A DNA stretch of 64,000 bases from Liquorilactobacillus ghanensis DSM 18630 (GTDB taxonomy: Bacteria; Bacillota; Bacilli; Lactobacillales; Lactobacillaceae), in assembly GCF_001435235.1 (NCBI RefSeq), contig NZ_AZGB01000018.1:174829-238828 (forward strand), read 5' to 3'. Below are positions 8,098 through 17,467 of this stretch, in pieces (position 1 is the stretch's first letter; every line of letters begins with the position of its first letter). The position numbers were made by a program, and so were the translations under genes. The notes below the pieces were generated by a model. It was not told the DNA's origin. It searched no databases and saw only the letters and a list, made by a program, of their open reading frames with translations.

Positions 8098-9239
8098 TTT
8101 TTCCCCCTTAGTTTGCCACTATATAGATCAGCTAATTCTTCGGTTGTTTTCTCTAAGGTAAAGCCTTTCTTCCTTAGGTAATCAATTGCACGCAAACTTT
8201 CAAGTTGCTTGTTTTGTTTTATTTTACTTAGTTTTTCCATTTCAGCTGCCCAAACTTGAGTCGCCGAAACTGGAGTTATTTTTAGTGGGTGCACATTCTC
8301 CATTTCAAATAATTCTGGAGATTGATTTTTGGAAACAATAGCTTGGGTACCGTTGGCTAAATTTTCAAGCAATGACAGTGAGAGACCTTCGTATAAAGAT
8401 GGGAATGCAAAGATGTCAAACGCATTTTGTAACACCGCTACATCATTAGTATATCCAGTAAAAATAACATTATTGTTTAAATGATATGCTGCCACTTTTT
8501 CTTTTATTTCTTCAAATTTCTCACCATTCCCAATCAAAACTAAAAAAGAGTCTGGATACTGCTTATGAAATTGCTGATAGGCAGCCAACAAAAATTGATG
8601 ATTTTTTTGTCTTGAAAAACGTCCACAATGCCCAATTATAATTGAACTCTCAGGAATAGCATGTTTTTCTCTGAAATTTTGTGCGGCTGAGCTTATGTAC
8701 TGATAATTTTCTAACAGAATTCCATTATATATAAATCTAAAATTAGGTTGTGTTTGGATTTTTTTTGAATAGAAAAAATCGGCAGCATACTGTGAACATG
8801 CAATAAAATCGGTGCCTTCATGGGCAGCTACCTTCATTCCCAGCCGGTGCGCCAATGATTTTAGTTTACCATATTGACCTCTTTGATCCGAATGAGCATG
8901 AATAATAATCCTTTTATAGCCGACCCTTTTGGCCAAAATAATCGGCAAGAAATTATGCAGTGAATCTAAATGCAGGTGAATAGTTTTACTATATTTTAAA
9001 TTTGATTTTAACGCTTGTTTTAACTCGCTAAAATGCTGTAACGGTCCACGCTTTAATTGAGTGATTTCTGTATAATTTCCTATTTTTTCTAATTCACGTG
9101 CCGGTTTAGCATTGGCAATATTAATAAAGCGAAAATTCCAACCAGCAGCCGCTAATTGCCGATAATTTCTTTTTACAAAAGTTGTAATTCCATTATTCGA
9201 GTTAAAGCTTCCTAAAACTATTATTGTTTGGTTATTCAT
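8094..9239 (-). CDS. GT4-family glycosyltransferase (GT-B fold)
   Basis: 381 aa with a two-domain GT-B layout. The N-terminal half has an NNGITTFVKR glycine loop; the C-terminal half has GRFSRQKNHQFLL, VLIGNGEKFEEI and the EX7E-type signature FPSLYEGLSLSLLENLANG, which binds the donor nucleotide sugar. It probably adds one sugar of the repeat unit. Donor and linkage cannot be read from sequence. It lies between the galactofuranosyltransferase-like gene (37 bp before) and the GT2 gene (4-bp overlap). Confidence 0.88.
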   Translation of the reverse strand: MNNQTIIVLGSFNSNNGITTFVKRNYRQLAAAGWNFRFINIANAKPARELEKIGNYTEITQLKRGPLQHFSELKQALKSNLKYSKTIHLHLDSLHNFLPIILAKRVGYKRIIIHAHSDQRGQYGKLKSLAHRLGMKVAAHEGTDFIACSQYAADFFYSKKIQTQPNFRFIYNGILLENYQYISSAAQNFREKHAIPESSIIIGHCGRFSRQKNHQFLLAAYQQFHKQYPDSFLVLIGNGEKFEEIKEKVAAYHLNNNVIFTGYTNDVAVLQNAFDIFAFPSLYEGLSLSLLENLANGTQAIVSKNQSPELFEMENVHPLKITPVSATQVWAAEMEKLSKIKQNKQLESLRAIDYLRKKGFTLEKTTEELADLYSGKLRGKK

Positions 9240-9276
9240 TTTTCAGACCTCATTGAACGTTAGTAACTCCTATTCA

Positions 9277-10293
9277 TTAATCAGCTGTTTGTTGCATTAA
9301 ATTATGAATTGCCTTTTTTACAAATGAACCATTTCTCAATAATTTACTAATTTCCAACGAATTTTGCTTGAATGTCTCATACTGCTGGTGATCAATCTTT
9401 GTCAACAATTGTTCAAGATCATTTAAATCATCAACTGCTATCCCGACCTGATTATCCTCAATAAATTTTGCTGCTGCTGCTTTTTTCCACACAATGACGG
9501 GAATTCCGCTACTTAAATACAATGACGTTTTATGCGGCATGTTATACTGCATGTATTCACCAAAATCACCATCACACTTGGTTAATAAATCACCATTCCA
9601 AACTAATCCAAAACTAGTTTTTAGATATTTAGGCAGTTGGTCTGCTGGATAAAGTCCCTGATAATTTACATTTGCTGGATATTCATCTGCTTGGTTAGGT
9701 CCAAAAACATCAAGTCGGCCTTGTTTTAATTTTAATTTTTGTAAGAAACCAGCACTTTTCAGATTACCTGCAAAACAAACCGAATAATCATATGAAGGTT
9801 GATTTTGTTCCGGAATCGGATTAAGGTAATCAAAAATCCCCAGTTCTTCCATTGGAACAGTTACTCCTTGTTCCGTCAACCACCGATGCATTGCTTCATT
9901 ATGAACTATCATCCCATCGGTACTATTGAAAATAGCCAGCTCTTTTTTTTGATAATTCTGGTTTCCTTTGTAAGCTCGTAAACTTTCAATATCATGAATA
10001 ATAAAATAAATTTTAGCATGCGTATATTTTCTAATAGCATGAATAAAACGTTGCGTTAAAAAAATTGAATAAATTGGATACTGAAAAACCAAATTATCAA
10101 TTTCTTTGCCCTTAAAGACCTTATTCAAACCAACCAAAGCATACAATAGTTTTTTAAATTTATTCCGAGAAAGTTCCAAATTCAACGGTTGGAACCCTTC
10201 AGCAACTAAAATTTTTTCAATATCATTTTTGGCCTTAGGTCCGGCATCTTTATTGTTTTTATTAACAATTGAAGACATAATAACATTTTTCAT
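9277..10293 (-). CDS. Galactofuranosyltransferase-like glycosyltransferase
   Basis: 338 aa. The whole protein resembles the GT-B enzymes annotated as beta-1,6-galactofuranosyltransferases in lactic acid bacteria: an N-terminal block with NLVFQYPIYS and YFIIHDIESLR, and a C-terminal donor block with GLVWNGD, KTSLYLSSGIPVIVWKKAA. Presence of glf three genes downstream supports UDP-galactofuranose as donor. That donor is inferred from context and family resemblance. A good AGGAGA ribosome site precedes the ATG. Confidence 0.75.
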   Translation of the reverse strand: MKNVIMSSIVNKNNKDAGPKAKNDIEKILVAEGFQPLNLELSRNKFKKLLYALVGLNKVFKGKEIDNLVFQYPIYSIFLTQRFIHAIRKYTHAKIYFIIHDIESLRAYKGNQNYQKKELAIFNSTDGMIVHNEAMHRWLTEQGVTVPMEELGIFDYLNPIPEQNQPSYDYSVCFAGNLKSAGFLQKLKLKQGRLDVFGPNQADEYPANVNYQGLYPADQLPKYLKTSFGLVWNGDLLTKCDGDFGEYMQYNMPHKTSLYLSSGIPVIVWKKAAAAKFIEDNQVGIAVDDLNDLEQLLTKIDHQQYETFKQNSLEISKLLRNGSFVKKAIHNLMQQTAD

Positions 10294-10316
10294 TAGTTTC
10301 TCCTATAATCACAACA

Positions 10317-11141
10317 TTAAGACTGCTTCATACCAACATTATGCTTGTCACGATCGTTTTCTTTTGGTGGCTGCATATAGTTACCATAGAGTTGTTTTAA
10401 GTACTCATCATAAAAAACAGTTCCCATAAATTGAGTATCTTCAAATGAATAGCTTTTTAATTGATCATAAATCTTCCGTGGAAACATTTCATTTAATTTA
10501 TAGGCCCCCATAAAGTTGACCGCAAATGGACAGTTACTATAGCTATACTTACGCAGATCTCGATCTAAAACCTGCATCATTTTTTGTTCCTTAAGAAATT
10601 TATCTGAGCGAACCAAAAGACCAATTTTAATTATCAATTTTTCAAGAGAAGTTCGATACGGATTATTAAGAGCAACTCCATTAGATAATTGTGACAACTT
10701 CAACAACGCGCGATCCATCATCAACCTTGTTCCATGCAGTTTGCGTAAAACTTTATTGGCCGGCATCCCATCTAAAGGAAATATATCGATCCATGGATAA
10801 ATCGTTTCTTTGCTGGCAACATTATTGTTAACCAATTCAATACTTTGATCAATAACCTTCGCCGGATAATCATGATTATTATTAAATCGAAAATCCAGTA
10901 ACTTAAGGTTATCATCATTTAATTCCAGTACTATCTGACAAAATTTATCATAGTCATTGCGGGACATCCCAAAATCAATATCATCATCCCACGGAATGAA
11001 CCCATGGTGACGAATCGCACCCAGCATTGTTCCGCCAAGCATAATATATTTAATTTGATTTTCTTCACATATCGAAATAATTTTTTTTGCTAGATTTAAC
11101 TCAATTTGCTGCAATTTTCTTATATTTTTTTGATCATGCAT
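10317..11141 (-). CDS. LicD-family phosphotransferase
   Basis: 274 aa. The N-terminal signature MLGGTMLGAIRHHG followed by FIPWDDDIDFGM is the LicD/nucleotidyltransferase-fold active site, with the Asp cluster binding metal. LicD proteins transfer phosphocholine or other phospho-substituents from CDP/UDP donors to surface glycans. No choline uptake or CTP transfer gene (licA-C) is visible, so the substituent may be glycerol-phosphate, ribitol-phosphate or another group; this is open. It sits in the middle of the polysaccharide operon, after a 240-bp gap. Confidence 0.85.
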   Translation of the reverse strand: MHDQKNIRKLQQIELNLAKKIISICEENQIKYIMLGGTMLGAIRHHGFIPWDDDIDFGMSRNDYDKFCQIVLELNDDNLKLLDFRFNNNHDYPAKVIDQSIELVNNNVASKETIYPWIDIFPLDGMPANKVLRKLHGTRLMMDRALLKLSQLSNGVALNNPYRTSLEKLIIKIGLLVRSDKFLKEQKMMQVLDRDLRKYSYSNCPFAVNFMGAYKLNEMFPRKIYDQLKSYSFEDTQFMGTVFYDEYLKQLYGNYMQPPKENDRDKHNVGMKQS

Positions 11142-11239
11142 AGATTACACCCTAATCTTCCAATCAAGAACTTAATTTTTACGTAACCTTCCCTATAACA
11201 ATACACTAAGTTGCATTTTTAAGTAACTTCAACATAAAT

Positions 11240-11266
11240 GGCGAAAGCAATCAACTTGCCTTCGCC
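11240..11266 (-). other. Stable hairpin in the 240-bp gap inside the polysaccharide operon
   Basis: On the minus-strand RNA GGCGAAGGCAA (11266-11256) pairs fully with TTGCTTTCGCC (11250-11240), with one G-U pair and a five-base loop. No T-tract follows on either strand, so it is not an obvious terminator. It may be a processing or stability element between the DUF4422 and licD genes. The rest of the gap (11142-11381) shows nothing recognisable. Confidence 0.4.
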
Positions 11267-11381
11267 ACCTTACTCTTAGCTGTACAACTACACAACTTGT
11301 CTTCACTTTAAGTCAACTAAAACTTGCCGTTTGTTTTTAAGAATTAAAGGGTAAAGGATATAATTTAATAATATCAAATAT

Positions 11382-12164
11382 TTAGTCACTAACACCCTTA
11401 ATTTTACGATAAATAAAACTAGCGATCTTTTTTACCCAATGCTGATTACCCATAAACATTACCGGAACTTCAACATATTTAATCTGGTTTTTTTCCACCC
11501 AGACATCCAGCAATATCTCACCAACAAAACCATAGATTCGTTTTTCATAATCAGTATACTCAGTAATATCAACTCGTTTTTCAATTTCAGGTAAAATCTG
11601 AAATAGCCACTCTGTGTAACTATCGAACAAATCAGCCCGCGCAATCAACATATTAAACATATGAACTGCCTTGCGCTGCACCATCTTATCAAAAGCTGGC
11701 AAGTATTCAGGACACTTCTCAGCAATTACCTGACGAGCTACCTTTAAACCCTCAATATGATGTACATGCTCATAATGTGACCATGACGTTTCAATATAAT
11801 AATTCCTTTTACGCGGCAAAATCAGCGGTGCTTGATCTAACAGTTTTTCAAGTGTCGCTGAAGTCATAATATCAGCAAATTTACCTTCATATGATTTAAA
11901 AAAGTTGCGTCTGCCGTTAGAAAAATAACGCCGATAATGTACTAAACCTTTAACATCAGCAGTTCTATTCTTCCATGCCCAATACTGAGCTGTCAATTCA
12001 CAATAATTGGGATTTTTGGCAGCAATATTATCTCCAGTATTATCACGGACAAATCCCGGAAAATTCTCAGATGCCGGTCCTACCTGCAATGGCACATACA
12101 TCTGGTCCTGCGGTGTTTTGACTAATTTATGGCTAACAATATAAACCTCAGCTTTCAAGGTCAA
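11382..12164 (-). CDS. DUF4422-type glycosyltransferase
   Basis: About 260 aa matching the DUF4422 glycosyltransferase family found in capsule and exopolysaccharide clusters: N-terminal EVYIVSHKLV, conserved GDNIAAKNPNYCELTAQYWAWKN-type block (residues ~45-70), LVHYRRYF, and a C-terminal RIYGFVGEILLDVWV region. Several members transfer galactofuranose or galactose, but the sugar is not determined. The start is uncertain: TTG 12164 gives good spacing from AAAGG, while GTG 12170 and TTG 12158 are alternatives. It follows the priming transferase gene by 16 bp. Confidence 0.8.
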   Translation of the reverse strand: MTLKAEVYIVSHKLVKTPQDQMYVPLQVGPASENFPGFVRDNTGDNIAAKNPNYCELTAQYWAWKNRTADVKGLVHYRRYFSNGRRNFFKSYEGKFADIMTSATLEKLLDQAPLILPRKRNYYIETSWSHYEHVHHIEGLKVARQVIAEKCPEYLPAFDKMVQRKAVHMFNMLIARADLFDSYTEWLFQILPEIEKRVDITEYTDYEKRIYGFVGEILLDVWVEKNQIKYVEVPVMFMGNQHWVKKIASFIYRKIKGVSD

Positions 12165-12180
12165 ACCCACTTTCCTTTAT

Positions 12181-12825
12181 CTAATAAGCACCTTCACCTT
12201 TAAAGATACTCATAATGTTTTTTAACAAGATCTTTGTGTCAAATAAGAACGATGCATGATCAACATAATATAATTCATAATCGCACCGTTCCGGGTAATT
12301 AATATTGCTCCGACCCGAAGCCTGCCAATATCCCATTGCTCCCGGAGTCACCGACAAAAACTTATCGACTTGATCACCATACTCCTGCAATTCTTCTTCA
12401 ATAATCGGTCGTGGACCAATTAAAGTCATTTCACCCTTTAAAATATTAATGAACTGAGGTAACTCATCGATTGATGTTTTACGCAAAAATTTGCCTAACC
12501 TGGTAATTCGTGGGTCGATTTCCGGTGGTAATTTGTAGCTGTTTTCAACATATTTCTGATACAATTCTGGATTTTGACGAAGTTTTTCTTCTGCGCCAAT
12601 CACCATTGATCTGAATTTATAAATTAAAAATTTTCGTCTATTTTTGCCGACACGTTCCTGTTTGTAAAAGAGTGGACCCCGGTTCTCTCCAAATCTATAA
12701 ATCAACAGTAATACCAAAAACAATGGAATCATGCAAGTAAGAGCAAGCAGTGCAATAACAATATCAATCGCTCTTTTAACAAATAAATAGACCATTTTGC
12801 CTGCAGTCCTGTCTCCTTGATTCAT
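12181..12825 (-). CDS. Priming undecaprenyl-phosphate sugar-1-phosphate transferase
   Basis: 214 aa, the short form of the bacterial sugar transferase family (WcaJ/EpsE C-terminal domain). One membrane segment at residues ~17-42 (AIDIVIALLALTCMIPLFLV) anchors it, followed by KQERVGKNRRKFLIYKFRSM, SIDELPQFINILKGEM, TLIGPRP and VTPGAMGYWQASGRS, which form the catalytic core. It places the first sugar-phosphate on undecaprenyl phosphate. It is the first gene of the eight-gene operon, with its own promoter (12903-12931). Confidence 0.92.
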   Translation of the reverse strand: MNQGDRTAGKMVYLFVKRAIDIVIALLALTCMIPLFLVLLLIYRFGENRGPLFYKQERVGKNRRKFLIYKFRSMVIGAEEKLRQNPELYQKYVENSYKLPPEIDPRITRLGKFLRKTSIDELPQFINILKGEMTLIGPRPIIEEELQEYGDQVDKFLSVTPGAMGYWQASGRSNINYPERCDYELYYVDHASFLFDTKILLKNIMSIFKGEGAY

Positions 12826-12902
12826 TTTTTTCTCCTGTAAAAAGAACTCTTGAAAAGATTACCACCCTTTAAAATTAATTATGATGGCCGTACATAAGGT
12901 GT

Positions 12903-12931
12903 ATTATAATACCATTCTTTTTATTTAGCAA
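12903..12931 (-). promoter_or_regulatory. Promoter of the polysaccharide operon
   Basis: On the minus strand TTGCTA (12931-12926), a 17-bp spacer, and perfect TATAAT (12908-12903). The -10 sits in a 12-bp palindrome GTATTATAATAC (12901-12912). The 5' leader is ~70 nt. Confidence 0.7.
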
Positions 12932-12981
12932 TTATCGCTCAGATTGGCACAATTATTTAACCAATTTTGTCTTCTCATTTC

Positions 12982-13019
12982 AAATAAAAACGAACCTCAT
13001 CAACAGATCAGCTTCGTTT
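12982..13019 (-). terminator. Terminator after thrB
   Basis: Minus-strand hairpin AACGAAGCT.../AGGTTCGTT followed by TTTTTATTT, ~33 bp beyond the thrB stop. The stem is interrupted by mismatches. Confidence 0.5.
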
Positions 13020-13051
13020 CTTTCAAATCTTATTTATACTATTTAAATTGA

Positions 13052-13924
13052 TTATCGTATAACTACACCTTGACGTTCTACTTTCAACTGCAGCAATTCA
13101 CCTGACAAACCACTAGCTGCTACTAAATCTGCAAACCGCTGACAAGATTTTAAATCAATCACCGTCATAGTTGTCGGTCCGGCACCACTTAAATAGGTAG
13201 CGATCGCTCCAGCCTGATGTCCTAATGTCCTTAATTTTGCCAAATGCGGAACTAAATGAGCTCGGTACTGTTCATGAAATTGATCTTGTTCCATCAATTG
13301 ACCAGCTTGTTTAAGATCGCCAGCAAATAATGCAGCTACTAAAGTATTGCCAATGCTGCTGGCTTTGACAGCTGTACTAAAATTCAATTTTGCCGGCAGT
13401 ACCGACCGACTGGCGGTTGTCAACAGCTCTGTTGGTGGCACAAAAGCCATTAACGCCATTTCAGGAAAATGCCCTTTGATACTAAAAACTTGTTGATCAG
13501 CAGTGTAGGTTGAAACTGTTAAATCCCCCAAAATTGCTGGGGCCACATTATCTGGATGACCTTCAATTTTAGTCGCTAATTGTAATTTTTCCAGCTGGCT
13601 TAAATTCAACTCAGCCAAATGATCAGCCAACTCGATCCCAGCAATAATTGCCGATGAACTGCTGCCTAAACCACGTGCTAATGGAATTTCTGAATCAACG
13701 ATCAAGTGATGTGGTTGAATTGCCGGAGCTATTTGCAAAGCTGTCTTAACAATCAAATTGCGTTCATCAGTTGGCACATCTTTTCCTAATTGGTGTTCAA
13801 CCTGCCAAGAAGCTGTAGATGCTTCCACCTTAACTTTCAAATATCTGGAAACTGCAATCCCGATCGAATCAAAGCCGGGGCCAAGATTTGCACTGGTAGC
13901 CGGTACAATTATTTCAAAACTCAT
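13052..13924 (-). CDS. thrB: Homoserine kinase
   Basis: Phosphorylates homoserine to O-phosphohomoserine, the penultimate step of threonine synthesis. 290 aa, GHMP-kinase fold: N-terminal VPATSANLGPGFDSIG, ATP-binding PLARGLGSSSSAIIAG (about residues 82-97) and C-terminal YLSGAGPTTM. It is 12 bp downstream of hom and co-transcribed. Thr synthase is on the opposite strand past hom. Confidence 0.96.
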   Translation of the reverse strand: MSFEIIVPATSANLGPGFDSIGIAVSRYLKVKVEASTASWQVEHQLGKDVPTDERNLIVKTALQIAPAIQPHHLIVDSEIPLARGLGSSSSAIIAGIELADHLAELNLSQLEKLQLATKIEGHPDNVAPAILGDLTVSTYTADQQVFSIKGHFPEMALMAFVPPTELLTTASRSVLPAKLNFSTAVKASSIGNTLVAALFAGDLKQAGQLMEQDQFHEQYRAHLVPHLAKLRTLGHQAGAIATYLSGAGPTTMTVIDLKSCQRFADLVAASGLSGELLQLKVERQGVVIR

Positions 13925-13936
13925 ATTTACCCACCT

Positions 13937-15220
13937 TTATTCCGGCAAAACTTTGTAAGCCGCAATAACTTCAACATCCTTTAAGGTGCTAAAAGCCGCT
14001 ACAACTTGATTACGTTGTGCTTCTGACATCTGATGCGTTGTCATCACGATTCGCGCGTGTTCATTATCCAATTCGCTTTGAATAATCAAATGAAAACTTG
14101 CTTGTGCTTCACTCATCGCTTGTGTAATTTTCAGCATTTGGCCTGGCTGATCCTTAACCTTTAATGAAAAATAGTATGAGTAGCAAACATCTGCCGGGCG
14201 TGCTTGTTTCAAATCACGCTGAAAATCATTAAAACGGCTGCCGGTAGTTTCCAAAACGATATCTTTCGCGACCGCAATAATATCGCTTAAAACACTATTA
14301 GCTGTTGGTAATTCTCCTGCTCCAGGGCCATAAAACATAGTTTCGCCCACTGCGGCACCGGTAACTAAAACAGCATTATTCTCATTTTGCACTGCTGCCA
14401 AAGGTTGATCCTTAGGCACCAATACTGGTCCAACTGAAACATCGACCCGATCATCGATCAATTTAGCAATCCCTAATAATTTGATATTATAACCTAGTTC
14501 TTTAGCTTGCTGAATATCAGCTAATTTAACATCACTGATCCCGCTAATTTTTAATTGCTTCATTGAAATGTTCATTCCAAAAGCAAATTGTGTCAAGATC
14601 ACCATTTTATATGCCGCATCGATTCCCTCGACATCATTCGTTGGGTCTGGTTCAGCAAAACCTAGATCCTGTGCTGCTTTCAACGCAGCAGAAAATGACA
14701 CCTGTTGCTGACTCATCTGCGTTAAAATATAATTAGTTGTTCCGTTGACGATCCCTTTAACTTCAACAATTCGATCCGCGGCAAAGGAGTTGACAATTGT
14801 CCGTAAGATTGGGATACCCCCAGCTACACTGGCTTCATAAAACAAATCACAGCCATTAGCTCGCGCAAGTTCAGCTAACTCCGCGCCATAGGTAGCAATC
14901 AAATCTTTATTAGCCGTGATAATATGTTTACCGGCTTGCAACAGCTGCTCAACATAGTTTTTAGCTGTTTCAACCGTCCCCATTACCTCAACGACGATCT
15001 TAATTTCTGGATCATTTAAAATTTTTGTAAATTGATCAGTTAATTCGATTCCTGTTAAATCAACGTTCCGCTGTTTATTCAAATTGTGAACAACAATTGT
15101 TTTTATTTCCAATTGACAGCCGGTAATACTGGAAATTTTTGCTTGATGGTCCCGTAATAAGCGGACAACCCCACTACCGACCGTCCCTAATCCAAGAACT
15201 CCAATTTTTATGCCCCGCAT
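13937..15220 (-). CDS. hom: Homoserine dehydrogenase
   Basis: NAD(P)H-dependent reduction of aspartate semialdehyde to homoserine. N-terminal Rossmann loop GVLGLGTVGSG, central catalytic region with GIVNGTTNYIL and EPDPTNDVEGIDAAYK, and a C-terminal ACT domain (VKDQPGQMLKITQAM) likely used for threonine feedback. ATG 15220 is chosen (427 aa) because the TTG four codons upstream overlaps the GGAGG site. Aspartokinase and aspartate semialdehyde dehydrogenase genes are not in the window. Confidence 0.96.
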   Translation of the reverse strand: MRGIKIGVLGLGTVGSGVVRLLRDHQAKISSITGCQLEIKTIVVHNLNKQRNVDLTGIELTDQFTKILNDPEIKIVVEVMGTVETAKNYVEQLLQAGKHIITANKDLIATYGAELAELARANGCDLFYEASVAGGIPILRTIVNSFAADRIVEVKGIVNGTTNYILTQMSQQQVSFSAALKAAQDLGFAEPDPTNDVEGIDAAYKMVILTQFAFGMNISMKQLKISGISDVKLADIQQAKELGYNIKLLGIAKLIDDRVDVSVGPVLVPKDQPLAAVQNENNAVLVTGAAVGETMFYGPGAGELPTANSVLSDIIAVAKDIVLETTGSRFNDFQRDLKQARPADVCYSYYFSLKVKDQPGQMLKITQAMSEAQASFHLIIQSELDNEHARIVMTTHQMSEAQRNQVVAAFSTLKDVEVIAAYKVLPE

Positions 15221-15353
15221 AGTTTCCTCCAAGTGTAAATTATAAATTATTTTTAATTGTTATTATTCTATCATATCTTTATTATTTTTTTACACTCAAT
15301 CTAAAATTTAATTAACTTTTACTAAACTGTTTTTTTCGAATCATAAGTGATAA

Positions 15354-15382
15354 TTGGTTTTAACATTAATTTATGGTATTCT
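15354..15382 (+). promoter_or_regulatory. Likely thrC promoter
   Basis: TTGGTT (15354-15359), a 17-bp spacer and TATTCT (15377-15382) in the region between divergent hom and thrC. The -10 is a moderate match. No T-box or leader peptide is seen. Confidence 0.45.
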
Positions 15383-15429
15383 TCCTAATAAGATGAAAAT
15401 TAAAAAATAATAAGGAGATATTATTTGCT

Positions 15430-16908
15430 ATGGAAATCCGTTACCAAAGTACACGTGATCTCAATGCGAAAAAAGTTACTGCTTCTCAGGCAATTTTACA
15501 AGGATTAAGTCCTGATGGCGGTTTGTATGTACCAACTGAAATTCCTGCTATTAAGACACCTTTAACTGAACTGGCTAAACTGTCTTACCAAGAATTAGCA
15601 TTCAAAATTTTAAAACCTTATTTGCCTGATTTTTCTGACCAAGAATTACAAACTTGTTTAACTGCGGCTTACGGAAGCAACTTTGACACTTCGACTATTG
15701 CTCCTTTAACTGAACATGCCAATGCTTTTTATTTGGAATTATTCCATGGCCCAACCATTGCCTTTAAAGACCTTGCCTTGCAACTGTTGCCACATCTAAT
15801 GACGGTTGCTGCCCGCAAAAACAAATTAAAAGCAGAAATTGTAATTTTAACTGCGACTTCAGGAGATACCGGTAAAGCTGCTATGGAAGGTTTCGCTGAT
15901 GTTCCGCAAACAAAAATCATTGTTTTTTATCCTAAAGACGGCGTTAGTCCGATTCAAGAAAAACAAATGCTGACTCAAAAGGGGCAAAATACTTCTGTCT
16001 TTGGAATTGCCGGCAATTTTGATCAAGCACAAACCAATGTTAAAAACATTTTCAATGATCAAGAATTTAAAGATTATCTGGCACAGCATAACTATCGTTT
16101 TTCATCAGCTAATTCTATCAATATCGGCCGTTTACTGCCGCAAATAGTTTATTATTTTTATGCTTATGGTCAATTATTGAATGCTGGCAAAATAACAGCT
16201 GGTCAAGCTATTAATTTTAGTGTTCCAACTGGTAATTTTGGTGATATTTTAGCTGGTTACTATGCAAAGAAAATGGGATTACCGATTAAAAAGTTGATCT
16301 GTGCTTCAAATAAAAATCATGTATTAACTGACTTTTTCAACAGTGGCACTTATGACAAGCAAAGACCATTTTATGTGACTTCATCACCTTCAATGGATAT
16401 TCTGGTTTCCAGCAATTTGGAACGCTTGTTATATTATTTGAGTGATCGAAATCCGCAAACGACCCGTTCATTAATGGAACAGTTACAGCATACGGGCAAT
16501 TATCAAATATCTGCTGCAATGAAAACAAAATTGACTGACTTTGCCGCTGGATTTGCGGACGAAAATCAAACAGCTGCTGAAATTAAACGTGTTTTTGCAG
16601 TTGATGGCACAACTTTAGATCCACACACTGCTGTCGCTTCTTATGTAGCACAGGAATGGCTGCACGATACGCCAACAGTAATCATTGCCACTGCCAGTCC
16701 TTACAAGTTCCCACAGGCCGTTTGGTCAGCGCTGACCACTATTCCTTTAGCTGATGGACAACAAGCCTTGGCAGAACTGCAAAAATTAATCAAGTTGCCT
16801 TATCCGCCAGCGATTAAACAGTTGCTGACAGCCACTGTTAAAGATAGACAGTCTATCGCACCAACAAAAATGAAGTCAGCAATTGTTGACGTCCTATTCG
16901 ATCATTAA
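15430..16908 (+). CDS. thrC: Threonine synthase
   Basis: PLP enzyme converting O-phosphohomoserine to threonine. 492 aa, the long (fungal/proteobacterial-like) class: N-terminal SPDGGLYVPTEIP, PLP-binding FHGPTIAFKDLALQLL with Lys113, phosphate loop TATSGDTGKAA and NSINIGRLLPQ. It is divergent from hom-thrB across ~200 bp. An AAGGAG ribosome site lies rather far (about 13 bp) from the ATG. The following Lrp-type gene starts 90 bp after its stop. Confidence 0.95.
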   Translation: MEIRYQSTRDLNAKKVTASQAILQGLSPDGGLYVPTEIPAIKTPLTELAKLSYQELAFKILKPYLPDFSDQELQTCLTAAYGSNFDTSTIAPLTEHANAFYLELFHGPTIAFKDLALQLLPHLMTVAARKNKLKAEIVILTATSGDTGKAAMEGFADVPQTKIIVFYPKDGVSPIQEKQMLTQKGQNTSVFGIAGNFDQAQTNVKNIFNDQEFKDYLAQHNYRFSSANSINIGRLLPQIVYYFYAYGQLLNAGKITAGQAINFSVPTGNFGDILAGYYAKKMGLPIKKLICASNKNHVLTDFFNSGTYDKQRPFYVTSSPSMDILVSSNLERLLYYLSDRNPQTTRSLMEQLQHTGNYQISAAMKTKLTDFAAGFADENQTAAEIKRVFAVDGTTLDPHTAVASYVAQEWLHDTPTVIIATASPYKFPQAVWSALTTIPLADGQQALAELQKLIKLPYPPAIKQLLTATVKDRQSIAPTKMKSAIVDVLFDH

Positions 16909-16957
16909 TTTAGAAGCAAATTTTTTAAGTCGGAGAAGTGCTATTATTAATCGTTTA

Positions 16958-16974
16958 TGTTATATTATATTACA
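16958..16974. promoter_or_regulatory. Near-palindromic -10 region before the Lrp-type regulator
   Basis: TGTTATATTATATTACA is almost self-complementary and contains a TATATT -10-like box 25 bp upstream of the regulator's ATG. It may be an autoregulatory site; this is inferred from symmetry and position. Confidence 0.35.
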
Positions 16975-16998
16975 TAGAAATGCTTGGAGGGACTCTTA

Positions 16999-17451
16999 AT
17001 GGACGAAATTGATTTAAAAATTGTTTCTACTTTGCAAAAAGACGCTCGAATCTCATTAAAAAAACTGGCTGATATTTGTTTCATTTCTGCTCCAGCAGTT
17101 TCAACCCGCTTGACTCACTTAGAAGAACGGGGAATTATCACTAACTATCAAACACAAATTGATTATAAAGTTTTAGGTTATCCAATCAAAGCTTATGTCA
17201 GCTTGCGACTATCACCCAAAGACAAAGATGCTTTCTATCCTTATATCAAATCAGTTGGTAATGTTATTTCTTGTGATTGTGTAACCGGCAGTTATTCTCA
17301 AATTATCACTTGCTATTTTAAAACTACGAAAGCATTAGATAATTTCATTAATGATATTCAACGCTTTGGTGAAACTAAGACACAAATCGTCTTTTCAACA
17401 AGCGTTAATACCCGGCCATTAGAGTTAAATCCAACTGAGAATTCATTTTAA
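16999..17451 (+). CDS. Lrp/AsnC-family transcriptional regulator
   Basis: 150 aa. N-terminal winged helix-turn-helix (LKKLADICFISAPAVSTRL, residues ~22-40) and a C-terminal RAM/ligand-binding alpha-beta domain (IKAYVSLRLSP onward). ATG 16999 has GGAGGG at the right distance; the upstream TTG overlaps that site. Members sense amino acids and regulate amino-acid metabolism; lying directly behind thrC, threonine or homoserine genes are plausible targets, but the effector is unknown. A strong terminator follows. Confidence 0.9.
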   Translation: MDEIDLKIVSTLQKDARISLKKLADICFISAPAVSTRLTHLEERGIITNYQTQIDYKVLGYPIKAYVSLRLSPKDKDAFYPYIKSVGNVISCDCVTGSYSQIITCYFKTTKALDNFINDIQRFGETKTQIVFSTSVNTRPLELNPTENSF

Positions 17452-17467
17452 ATTTATTAATATCCTA

